Below are positions 1 to 10,500 of a stretch of 64,000 nt of DNA, in pieces. Source of the stretch: Effrenium voratum (lineage: Eukaryota > Sar > Dinophyceae > Suessiales > Symbiodiniaceae). The stretch's first letter is position 1. Each line of letters starts with the position of its first letter. Under the pieces are notes generated by a model. The model was not told the origin of the DNA, made no database searches, and saw nothing but the letters and a program-made list of their open reading frames with translations. Location of the stretch: the NCBI GenBank assembly GCA_963377175.1, contig CAUJNA010000852.1:75001-139000 (forward strand), in the 5' to 3' direction. A program made the position numbers and the translations under genes.

Positions 1-180
1 GTATGTGTATATATATATATATACATACATATATATATATAGATATATTTGCGGTGGGGGGCATAGACCAATACATTTATTTATTGATTTATTCGTGCAT
101 TTATTTATTTATGTATCTATTTATTATTATTTCTGAATGTATTTAGTTACTTATAGATATATATATATATATATATATGC
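1..180. repeat. AT-rich microsatellite tracts at the window edge
   Basis: TA-dinucleotide runs and TTTA/TTAT-rich low-complexity sequence, interrupted by short G-runs. From 180 to about 1480 I see no supportable gene; several ORFs in this stretch overlap on both strands and none is convincing. Confidence 0.7.
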
Positions 181-1481
181 TCCCCCCCCGCCGCAGGGTC
201 CACCTTTCCACTTCAAACTGTACAAAATCTTCTTATTTGTTTAACACAGGGGCTCACACATATACGCAAGAAGTGTGCTGTTGTTGCATATTTTGTGTGG
301 ACGACAAGTCATGTTGAGTAACAACAGCGCAGAGTTTCATGACGCAGGTCGCGACGGGCCCACGACGGACGCCGACGGGGCTGCGACGAAACCACAACAA
401 AGGCCACGACGCCGCCACAGGCCCACGACTAGAAACTATTGTCAGGTCCAGTACTGAGCACAGCCAAGGATGCTGTGCAATACGCAGCTGCTGGCTCAGA
501 AAACACCTGAAATAAACACGCAACATATGGTTCAAATATCAGAAGCTCACCAAATGCGAAGCTGACAATCTTAAACTGCGAGGCTGGTGAATACTGCCCT
601 GGTACACAAACTGCCGGCGGCCCCAAATGTTTAACATTGAAGACTCTTGAAAATGGATTAATCTTCAAATGTTTAAAAAATCAGCATCTTACTCTTGTCA
701 TACCCTAGAAATTTTCAGTCTTGCGTCTTGCGTGAGTGAGCTTGGCTTGACCACCCATGCGTTGTGAGAGATCCAAGTTCTTCAGACTTCTCCAAGGCCC
801 CTGCAGACCAAGTCATTCAGGCTTATTTGGCCCGATTTTGTTCCACTGCTTCCACTTGCCTCTTTTGTAGGCGACCAAGACTTTGTGTTATGCTTTTGTT
901 GCTGGAGCCGTAACTTTTCGCACTGGGCTTACGCAGCCTTGCATCTTAGGGCCTCCACGTGTGTGCAGGGCGTGTGTGCGGGGGTGCCGTTGCTGCCCCG
1001 TTGGGTTCGATTATTTTCCATGCTCCTGCAGTTTTGCCAACCAGGGCAGAAATCAAAAGGCCGTAGATATATAAATATATAGATGCTCTGCGAGCTGAAG
1101 GCAGACATGAAACAAATCGTAACATAGCAGTGATCACAGTCGTGAAAAACATCTGCAGCAACATTCGCTTACAAGTTGATTGAAATGCAAACTTCCTGTC
1201 AGAACACAAGTCTGGCTGATCAATTTGATAACACTGCACACAGCTACCATGATGAGTGCCAACATGATCAGAGCAATTCGAGACTGCTGATCGCAAAGAC
1301 GCACTTTTCACACATTGCGCCCGTAAAACTGTGAGAAATGGGAGAGGATAAGAAAGGCAGAGGCGAGTGGCGATAGTCAAGAATTTGGTTCGCAACACAT
1401 TCAAGACATTATCAGAGAGACTCAACGTAGAAAAGGCATTCGCCCTTACCACATCCAGCGGGAAATTGCAGCACAAAACAT

Positions 1482-2440
1482 TCAAGGGAGGTGCTGGCAA
1501 ACGACTAGAGCGCTCAACGCAGCCTCCTCAAAGAAACCATCAGGGTTGGAGGAGTACGCGGGACTACCTCTGCGCACCTTTCTTGAAGCCATTTTTTCGA
1601 ACTCTACCTTCCGTTTGATGAGAGCACTATAAGAAAGTTTCTCAATGTCCTTCCCTGAAGGAGAAGGCTTGTTGCCAAACATTTCTGCGTCACATGAAGA
1701 GGAAGCGGGCTGCACATAAACGGCTGGGTCGCGCTTTCCAGAAGTGGGCGCCGACTCTTCTTTGCGTGCGTGGATGACCGACACTGCTCTTGAGAGCGTC
1801 TCAAAGCCCATTGTGGGCAGACTGCTACATCGTCAGGAAGGTCTTCGCTTCGTTCCGCGAGATGGTTGCGCCATTCATGGAAACACAAGCGCCACTCTCG
1901 AGACTTGAACGAGGCGTTATCAAGTTCGGTAGGCGCATGCTTCTGTTTGAAAAAAATAAATCGCAGTGTCCTCAAGTTTGTGTTCCGACTCGTCCACATT
2001 CAAGTAGACAATTTGACCATACGGGTCAAAGAACGCCCGTTTCGTGGGGAACATGCCGATGACGAATTTTGCATGCTCGATAGCAGCTTCCTTGAGCTCG
2101 TCGAACAAAGCCTGCGCTTCGTACTTAGACATTATTTCAATCGAATTGTCCATTTGTCCAGATTCGAAAGCCACATGCGTAAACGTCCGACGAAGGTCGC
2201 ATTGTCGCAAACAGCAGCTTTCCATCTGGCGTCGCATCACCGGTGGCGATTTCGCGCTTGAAAAAGGCACGGATGAACGTTTTCGACAGATCGTCTATGA
2301 CGCCTTCCTACCAAAGATTTCAATATGTCAATGAGAGTCCCAGTTTGAAGCTGCATAGAATCTGCAGCCGCCGCAATGAAAGCAAACGCTTCCAAATGCT
2401 TCAAGTTGGTGTGTGCAAATCGAATGCTTCCAAGCCTTGA
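1482..2440 (-). pseudogene. Frameshifted coding relic, unrecognised protein
   Basis: Reading the minus strand downward, protein-like sequence continues but changes frame at least three times. Segments in order: a stretch with TNLKHLEAFAF and LIDILKSLV (about 2430-2310); then DDLSKTFIRAFFKRE and GDATPDGKLLFATMRP (about 2300-2170); then YEAQALFDELKEAAIEHAKF and DPYGQIVYLNVDESEHK (about 2130-1945); then HEWRNHLAERSEDLPDD (about 1870-1820); then GFETLSRAVSVIHARKEES and a basic segment ending near 1482. No introns are needed. The repeated frame changes suggest a decayed, possibly retroposed, gene copy; one shift sits at an A7 run, so an assembly indel is possible there. I do not recognise the family. 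Confidence 0.45.
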
Positions 2441-2664
2441 TTTTCTGGTCGGCCCCCTGCTTATGGAGTTGGTTCTCGGATCAGCGTCGTCTCCTCCTCG
2501 GCGACACCGGCTTGGTCCTGCTTCGGCTTGTTGGCGGCGATGGAGAAGCGCCGAGACTCATGACGGTGCGGGCGTGGGCTTGAGAAGAAGGACGAAAATG
2601 CCGCGTATAAGCACGAGAAGCCATCACAGTAGTGTGGGAGTGTGGGCGTGGGCTTGAACTACTT

Positions 2665-2737
2665 CTACGGAGGCTTCTTGTTCTGCTTCTTGAGCTCGAG
2701 GTCTTCTGCTTTTTCCTTGTTCTTGGCTTGAAGAGTC
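2665..2737 (-). CDS. Possible terminal exon, charged tail (next to J-domain fragment)
   Basis: A strong polypyrimidine tract and AAG acceptor lie just above 2737, followed by a 73-nt open stretch that reads TLQAKNKEKAEDLELKKQNK and stops at TAG (2665-2667). A charged coiled-coil-like tail would suit a J-domain protein, and the J-domain fragment lies 0.6 kb upstream on the same strand. The link is an inference; no phase match with the J-domain fragment could be fixed. Confidence 0.3.
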
Positions 2738-2769
2738 CTTGAAGGATTGAAAAGAAAAGGCGCGACATG

Positions 2770-3260
2770 TGCCAGGGCGGCCTGGTGCCATTGCTATGTG
2801 TTGGGCTGGCTGTCTCCTATTCCTGGTAAAGCGCATGGAAGGAGCGCTTGAAGTCTTTGCTTCTCTGCTCCTTCCTCTCATTCCTCTCTCTGCTCCCACG
2901 GAGCCCGGGCGGAATTGGTCCTGGGCGGACGGGGCACCAGGACCCCACACTCCAGCTCCTCCAAACACCAGCTCCTGCAACCCGCACTCCCTGTCACAGC
3001 GCCTGGTGCCAAGCCCGCGCCCACCTCCTGCCTGGACCAAGTTTGTGGGCAGCCAATGCCAGCCAGCCCAGCCCCTCCCTCCGGCCCGCGCTCCCTTTGC
3101 AGCTGGAAAGCCAGATTCGCGGTTGTAGCTGGTGAAATTCGCCTGAAGTCAGGTGACCTTGGGCCGGTGGGGAGGCGGCGCGGCTGGCACTGAGGCCAGG
3201 ATAAGCCGGTTAATTGGGTCAGGCTGACTGGCACTGGGGCCAGGATAAGAAGGTGTTCAA
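2770..3260. other. GC-rich unassigned stretch with short direct repeats
   Basis: GC-rich sequence with open frames on both strands and a short duplicated block (GGCACTGRGGCCAGGATAAG at about 3187-3206 and 3231-3250). No domain could be recognised and the open frames are what GC-rich DNA gives by chance. Confidence 0.35.
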
Positions 3261-3329
3261 GCTGAGCTCCACCACAAAGACGGGGCACGCTGCATAGGCA
3301 CGTCTCTTTGAAGTAGGTGCCTCCTCGTC

Positions 3330-3509
3330 CTAGGATTGACGATAAGCCAAGAGCTGGAAAGCGCGCTGGAAAGCGCTCCTTCCCCTCCTCCTTGTCTTGT
3401 CTGGGTGCACCCGGTGCGCCAGCTGCCGGAAGCGCCACAGCACTGCCTCATTCGGCGCACCAGCGCAACGCCTGCCACTTCGCACGGGTCACAGTGCTGC
3501 CCATATAGC
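3330..3509 (-). pseudogene. J-domain (DnaJ/Hsp40) fragment with HPD motif, frame broken
   Basis: After a TTTCACAG acceptor the minus strand reads YGQHCDPCEVAGV, which resembles the DPYEVLGV start of J-domain helix I. A different frame then gives APNEAVLWRFRQLAHRVHPD followed by K, which is helix II plus the diagnostic HPD loop (HPDK codons at 3396-3407), and SAFQRAFQLLAY for helix III, ending at TAG (3330-3332). J domains recruit and stimulate Hsp70. The frame change between helix I and helix II, within about 30 nt, has no good intron explanation, so this is either a damaged copy or contains an assembly indel. Confidence 0.5.
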
Positions 3510-3980
3510 CTGTGAAACGTTGCAACCAAGTCCATGGCGGCAGCGAGAAGAGTGGCCAGCAAGAAGCTGGCAATGTGAAACAGAAAATCCGTGGGCCATC
3601 TCTCGTGGCTTGGAGGAGGTTCCTCTTGGCCTCCCCACAAGATCGTGGACTGCGAGAATATCTTTGTGGACTACGGCTAAGTCGCACAAAAACAACAATT
3701 CTATTTGCAAGTGTTTTTCCTAGATGCTTGTTGTTTCTTCTTGTCGTGTCTTGGCCACCCCCTTGTTTTCAAGCAAAGTCAGACTCGAATCGAAAACGGA
3801 TTCCGTTTTCACTTTGTTAGCTTTAACAAAGCACACATGTGCAGTCATACAGAAGGTAAAACACCACCAAAAACACTGTATTTTACTGTGCTTTCGGGCA
3901 TCTGCAAGAATGAGGCACACGGAGTAGACTTGACACCTTCAACTAGAAGAGAGGAAAGGTAGGCCCTGGGGGGGGGGACC

Positions 3981-3996
3981 ATATATATATATATAA
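3981..3996. repeat. (TA)n target flanking the palindrome, left
   Basis: TA repeat directly outside the left arm. The matching (TA)n tract follows the right arm at about 6202-6222, consistent with insertion of the palindromic element into a TA microsatellite. Confidence 0.7.
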
Positions 3997-6202
3997 AGAT
4001 TTTTGCTTTGATTCGGGGCGTCGAATTGAATCGGGGCGTCGTTGCGAGGCAGTAACAGGGGTTTATTTCAAAGGCATTTCACAGGTGTAAGGACTGGGTC
4101 AAACTTCCAAAAACATGGACTGTTGGAGGGGGTAGTTTGCTCACCCCAAGCCACACGCGGCCACCTTCACGTACCCGTTGTAAACCCTGGGTGTACCCAT
4201 TTTAAACCTTAAGGGTACCTGAGTCTGTTGCGGGTACTCCGCCCGACGCCCGCTGCGCTACGAGGCATCCATCGCGGTCCGGCCAGGGCTCGGCTTTTGC
4301 TTTCCGCACGAGTCTCTCCATCGGAAGAGCTTTAACGTTTGGCCCATTGAAGGGCTTACCTTCAGAAAAAAAACGCTCAGAAGGGAAACTCGCGTTGGCA
4401 ACTTACGCAGCTTATGTGTTTAAAATATACGCTTCTAAGCCTCACGTTTTGGCAGAACATGAGCTACCAGTAAAAAGGTTCGTACTAGGGCTACGCGTTG
4501 GAGTTGACTTGGGTGAAAGACACGAGAAACGAAGGTGGCCATGCTAGTAAGAAACATAAGTACAAGTAAAAGGCGAGAGAATGATAACCCGGTCCAAACG
4601 GATCTTTGCACATCTTCAATACTGTGTAAAGGACCTTGGAAAGGTCCTGAGGCTTATCACGAACGGGCATGATTTTAGATAAGTAACTGACCCACCGAGA
4701 TTCTCCAGAAACGCAGTGGCCAAGCATGTGTAAGCTAAATTGCCCACACCCATTTCTGATAGACTTAGGGTTGAGTACGGGGCGAACTTGTTACACGTCG
4801 AAATTTGTGACGGTTCGCCGCTCTTCGTTTTTCTGATGAACCTCGATGAGGTTCATCGGGAAATCTGGAACGGAAATGACTTGGGATCAACTGTCCAGGA
4901 CACACCCGCTTAGGGGGCTTTCCTGTTTTGACACATTCCCATCTCTGATATATAGACTTAGGGTTGAAAACGGGGCGGACCTGTTATACTTCTAACGGTC
5001 CGCCGCGACAGTTGTCCCTCACAATTTCTGACTTCTCCACAGCAACGCTTTTGAGATGAGCCTTAGTGAGCCTCATCTGAAACCCATGCCGGAGGGGTCA
5101 GGGATTGCCGCATGGGTTTCAGATGAGGCTCACTGAGGCTCATCTCAAAAGCGTTGCTGTGGAGAAGTCAGAAATTGTGAGGGACAACTGTCGCGGCGGA
5201 CCGTTAGAAGTATAACAGGTCCGCCCCGTTTTCAACCCTAAGTCTATACATCAGAGATGGGAATGTGTCAAAACAGGAAAGCCCCCTAAGCGGGTGTGTC
5301 CTGGACAGTTGATCCCAAGTCATTTCCGTTCCAGATTTCCCGATGAACCTCATCGAGGTTCATCAGAAAAACGTATCGCGGCGAACCGTCACAAATTTCG
5401 ACGTGTAACAAGTTCGCCCCGTACTCAACCCTAAGTCTATCAGAAATGGGTGTGGGCAATTTAGCTTACACATGCTTGGCCATTGCGTTTCTGGTGAATC
5501 TCGGTGGGTCAGTCACTTATCTAAAATCATGCCCGTTCGTGATAAGCCTCAGGACCTTTCCAAGGTCCTTTACACAGTATTGAAGATGTGCAAAGATCCG
5601 TTTGGACCGGGTTATCATTCTCTCGCCTTTTACTTGTACTTATGTTTCTTACTAGCATGGCCACCTTCGTTTCTCGTGTCTTTCACCCAAGTCAACTCCA
5701 ACGCGTAGCCCTAGTACGAACCTTTTTACTGGTAGCTCATGTTCTGCCAAAACGTGAGGCTTAGAAGCGTATATTTTAAACACATAAGCTGCGTAAGTTG
5801 CCAACGCGAGTTTCCCTTCTGAGCGTTTTTTTTCTGAAGGTAAGCCCTTCAATGGGCCAAACGTTAAAACTCTTCCGATGGAGAGACTCGTGCGGAAAGC
5901 AAAAGCCGAGCCCTGGCCGGACCGCGATGGATGCCTCGTAGCGCAGCGGGCGTCGGGCGGAGTACCCGCAACAGACTCAGGTACCCTTAAGGTTTAAAAT
6001 GGGTACTCCCAGGGTTTACAACGGGTACGTGAAGGTGGCCGCGTGTGGCTTGGGGTGAGCAAACTACCCCCTCCAACAGTCCATGTTTTTGGAAGTTTGA
6101 CCCAGTCCTTACACCTGTGAAATGCCTTTGAAATAAACCCCTGTTACTGCCTCGCAACGACGCCCCGATTCAATTCGACGCCCCGAATCAAAGGAAAAAT
6201 CT
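3997..6202. mobile_element. Giant palindromic (foldback) element, 1093-bp arms
   Basis: Left arm 3997-5089 and right arm 5110-6202 are reverse complements of exactly equal length, separated by a 20-nt loop. By eye only about a dozen mismatches separate them, for example around 4192/6007, 4343/5867, 4820/5378, 4958/5240 and 5062/5137. Both outer ends carry AGATTTTT then two copies of a TCGGGGCGTCG motif. Each arm holds the same small ORF of about 78 codons (4491-4727 minus, 5472-5708 plus), mirrored by construction. No transposase domain is visible. The structure fits a foldback or long-TIR element inserted in (TA)n, or a palindromic duplication. DNA like this would extrude as a cruciform and its transcript would be a long hairpin. 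Confidence 0.85.
4835..4857. repeat. Small perfect hairpin nested in the left palindrome arm
   Basis: GATGAACCTC, three-base loop, GAGGTTCATC. A mirrored copy lies at 5342-5364 in the right arm. It precedes an internal diverged duplication of the arm (4750-4820 against 4945-5005). Confidence 0.7.
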
Positions 6203-6346
6203 ATATATATATATATATATTAGTAACTTTACAAATAAACTGCTTTTAGCCAAGAATACGTGACCATTAACTGCCAAGCAATAGTTCATCCAAGACGAAA
6301 TCAATCTCTCATGGACACTCGCTTAAGAAGAAGAAGAAGCAGAAGA

Positions 6347-6369
6347 AGAACATTATGATGATGATGATA

Positions 6370-6409
<40 letters not shown>

Positions 6410-6420
6410 GCATGATGATC
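6347..6420. repeat. GAT/GAA trinucleotide microsatellite
   Basis: AGA-rich then nearly pure GAT repeat. Histidine- or isoleucine-rich ORFs read from it on the minus strand are artefacts of the repeat. Confidence 0.9.
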
Positions 6421-6599
6421 ATGGTGATGATGATGAGGATGATGAGGATGACAATCACAATGTGGACGACGATGATTACATAGACAAACAACACAAGAAG
6501 AGCAAGACAAACATAGGAAACAATAAGCGTTTGAGCCCATGACACTAGGTGCTGTTTGGAAGCCGCTACTAAGCAAAGAACTGGGAAGTTTCCAGGCAA

Positions 6600-7425
6600 C
6601 AACAAACTAGTGGCCATGGTCATCCTGGGATTCAAACACACCAACCATCCAAACAATCGGACCACCATTGTGCACCGTTCAGGAGTTTCATCAAAATTGG
6701 GTCCTTGCCATACTGTTAGTGGGGCTGAGCGTACGTCTGGAATTGGTTCAGTATGGCTGTCCGAAACCTAGGGCCCCCAACGTCCATCGCCCTGAAAGAA
6801 GGCACCGAAATTGCGGGGTCCATCCTTCAGAGGTCCGTGTCTGGTGGCGGTTCATCAATGCCCATAACAGGCTGGGTTGAGTTCGACATCATTCGGCTTG
6901 CTAAAACCAAAGGTCGCGTCCCAGGAAAAAAACAACAAAGCATGTTTGCAGCGGACAGCTTCCGATGTGTCAACGTGCAACCGACACAAGAGTGATGGAT
7001 GAAAACGGAGAACCAACCTTTCAATTGCGCGATCGAGACTAAACCCAAGAAACACCTTGCAAGATGCCAAGGCTCATAAAAATCAGCGTTGACCTGACAA
7101 AACGCCTCCGGAACACACAAACGACAGTGGTTATATTATCCGCCAGTGCTTCAATGGCACTTGGAATATTGGAATCCCGGGGTTCGTATCTAGCCCTCAA
7201 AATCTACCTTTGCTCCTTTTGCATGGCCTATGGTCCTAGGCCTCAACATGTTCCGTATCCTCCTTGCCTGGGATCAAGTAACAAAACCCTCCAATGGGCG
7301 CGGAAATGGCGGGAAATCATCAGAAATCTGTGATAAGTGGGTCAAGACGCCTTGGTATCACAGAAATCAGCCAATGCGGTTACCCCCTCATTGGCTTTCT
7401 AATGGTTCCTTTCGGATGCGAACAA
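6600..7425. other. 3' flank of the large minus-strand gene; no supportable exon
   Basis: Unique-looking sequence downstream (in gene orientation) of the stop codon at 7429. Short ORFs occur in several frames; none has splice-consistent borders I could trust. Confidence 0.3.
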
Positions 7426-7428
7426 CAA

Positions 7429-7524
7429 TCACATGTGCTTTTTCCTTCTTGGTGCAAGTTTCCGCCGCTTCGGCCCCTGAAGGAGTTTTCTGGCTGGCCA
7501 GGGGAGGGGGTAGCCATAGGTGAC
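7429..7524 (-). CDS. Terminal exon, basic C-terminus
   Basis: Pyrimidine-rich tract ending in CAG, then 31 codons and TGA. It starts VTYGYPLPWPARKLL and ends in a lysine/arginine cluster (PKRRKLAPRRKKHM) that could be a nuclear-localisation or nucleic-acid-binding tail. Phase 0, matching the exon at 7667. Confidence 0.55.
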   Translation of the reverse strand, partial: VTYGYPLPWPARKLLQGPKRRKLAPRRKKHM

Positions 7525-10500
7525 CTGTTGGAAAAAGTAGATGGCCCTGGTAAATGGAACGTAAGGCAACCAAAACCAGCGAACCCATCTGGTTCTAGCC
7601 CAAGTTACCTAAAACCCAAGTTACCTAAAAACCCACCCTACGGCCCCCTCCGATTGCCACGCTTGCCTCCAGGTAGGACTGCATAGCGGCGGTCTGGGAG
7701 CTGCTCGACACCTCGGAACGGGTCCTCCACTTGGCCGGTGCGATAGGCGGGGAACGAGGGACAGAACCTGGGGATTGCTTCCATTTGGTTAAGATCCCTG
7801 GAAAAAATATCAAAACATATTTCCAGTAGTGAAATTGAATTTCTTTAAAATTAATAGGAAAAAATAAAAAATATTCATTTCAGCAAATGGACTATTTTTG
7901 AGGGATGGTTTATAGGGGAGTCATTCCCACATTCCCCTGCCGATCGCACCAGCAAGTCAACAGGGCATCCGTTTGGAGGTCCAAGACCTTCCAAGGTCTG
8001 GGCCCCTGCAATGGAGGCATCACAGGTCAAAAATAGGAATCCCCAAAATGGAGAGCCCTGGCCCCCCATACCCACATGGGACAATTGGCTGGTCTCAACC
8101 CCTGCCTTGTGGCGAACAAAAAACAATCCGGGTCTGCAGATCTGAAGCCAAGTCGATGTATGGGGAACCGCAAACTGACAAGGGACCATCCAACCCGGTT
8201 GGCGGTTCAGGCTTGTTTGTTGCCTAGGCTCGGCGGGTGTTTTGTTTCTAAGGTTCGGCAGGCGCGAGAATGACGTTGTTGTTTTGGTTTGCAGCAATTG
8301 CTGACATCTTTTTACACCAGCACCGCCAACATCACCAGCACATTCTCAACACTCCCAGCATCACCAGAAGCTTTGTTTTGGTTTAGACTCAGTTTAGGGA
8401 GGTGAGTTCTGGGATTAGGGTGGGTTTGGGCGGGGCTTGGGTTTGATATTAGGGTGGACGTGCAGTTGGATTAGGGTTGAGGGTTGGTTTAGTGCTGGTT
8501 TAAGATGGGCTTAGGGTCGTGTGTGTATGGTGGGTTAATAGTTGGTTTGGGGTAGGCTTAGTGTTGGTGAAGGGTGGGTTTGGGGTAGGCTTAGGCTGGT
8601 TGGCGGGATTAGGGTTGGCATAGGGTTTGCTTCGGGATTGTCTAGGGTTGTTGTTTTGTGGTTTTGGGTTTTGCGTTGCTTTCTTGTGGTTTGGGGATTG
8701 TTTAGTGCTGGTTTGGGGTGGGTTTGGGGCTGGTTTGGAGAGAGTTCGCGCTGGTATGGGGTTTGCTGAGGGTTCGCTTCGGGTCGAATCTCTGGTGACT
8801 TAGGCATTGTTTTGCTGGTTCACGGTGGGTTACACAAACACTATCAGCCTGGCAGTGACGCTACTTGCTGAGCATGGGTTGGCGATCCTGGGCTAGAACG
8901 AAGGGCGGCACTCTAAGATGATTAGAACCGCGCGATGTTTCGCCAAACGCGGTCTGGCTTCAGCATGTCGCAAGCTCAAAAATCGGCCCAAGGAGCCAGG
9001 ATCATAGATGGCACCCTTATGAACACGGCGCATATCACATGAGTCATAATCAAAACCTGGCACAAAAATGGTCGACCCAGAACCATGTAATGAATTAAGA
9101 AGGCGGCCGCAGCAATTATGGCTGGGATTCTCCCTTACTACCCTCCAATTACCCAGGTTTTGATTGTGGCTCACATGAGAACTACTGTCATGCGTAACCT
9201 ACCAACAATCCAACCACCCACAAGACCATCCACGCCTTGGACTGGTCACAGACTGGTCTTGAGCTTTGGGGCCCCTGCATCACGGAGCACCACCAGGATG
9301 CGGCTCCGCTGCGGGCCCACCTCGCCCATAATTTTGGGCGCTGGAATCAGGGGTCGACCCCCGAGCTAACAAGTTGGTGTTGTACCAGGGTGACCCTAAG
9401 GGTATCCAAGGCTACCTTCCTGACGATAACCCTAAAATACCAGGGTGAAATCCTACTTGCATACAATGTTCATTCATAGTTTGTCATTCCGTGTCTCTAT
9501 CCTGCCTATGTATGTGTTTTGTCCTGCTTCTTTGGAATGTGATTGCTTGTATATACGACCAACAAGAAATAGTAATGAGCAGATTGAGAACAGCGGGGCC
9601 CAAGACCTAGGTCCAAGGCCTGGGTCTTTGGGTTGTTAGGTCCTGAAAGGGATGAAGCCATGCGGCCGAAAATGGCGACGCTCGCTAGGGGATGCGTTTC
9701 AACAAATGCGAATGCACGTGACATCTCTCAATCCAACACGATGGAGATGCCACGAGTTGTTACACTTCAAGGGGTCTAGTTGATTTTGGAAGTACCCCCA
9801 CATCGACGTCTCTGGCTTTCGCAGAAAAGCCTCCAATGATCAGACTCACACAAAACAACAACCACAAAACGTTTGGCTGTTTTTGATCCTCGTGGACGAG
9901 TGACTTTTATAGACCGGGATTTGGAACCCTGTTGGGGTTGACCGTTCGGATTTGGAGCCCACTGAACAACTGGGTAGCCTATGTCCAATGTTGGAGACTC
10001 CCGCATGGCGGTGTATCCATATCAAAGGCCTGGATGGTCTTAGCAACATGTCTAAAAGGAGGGAAGTAAGGACAGGAGAGGGGGGGGTTGTGCTTTCAGA
10101 GTTGTGCCATGTCTAGGCCCTCCAGTAGAGAGGTTAGAATAAGCGTTTTGTTTTTTTGTTTCTGTAGTCTACTTTAGCAGGGGAACCCGCCCCAAAGAAG
10201 TTGGTAAGAGTTGGCACTACTGGGGGACCTAGATGTTTGTTCATTGACAGCCCTTGGAAGCTCCTGGAACGTGGCCCTGGGACAAAAACCAATTGAACCA
10301 CTGGATCTCGGCGCCGGACGCCGGCCAGGCGCGCATCGGAAAGGATCTTCAGCCTGCATCGCTCTGCTCAGTTCGGGTGAAACGTTGCACACCCGAAATG
10401 GGTGTCCCTTTGGTGTTTTCTTGGCACCAACCGGGAAAAGGCAGCCCAGAACCGAAGGCTGACACATACCCCTGAGCCACTGCCATCTCTGTCACAGACC

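Noticed and set aside
4491..5708. Mirrored 78-codon ORFs in the palindrome arms as a transposase
   Set aside because: Too short, no catalytic motif, and their duplication is automatic in a palindrome.
6301..6668. His-rich and Ile-rich ORFs
   Set aside because: Produced by the GAT trinucleotide repeat.
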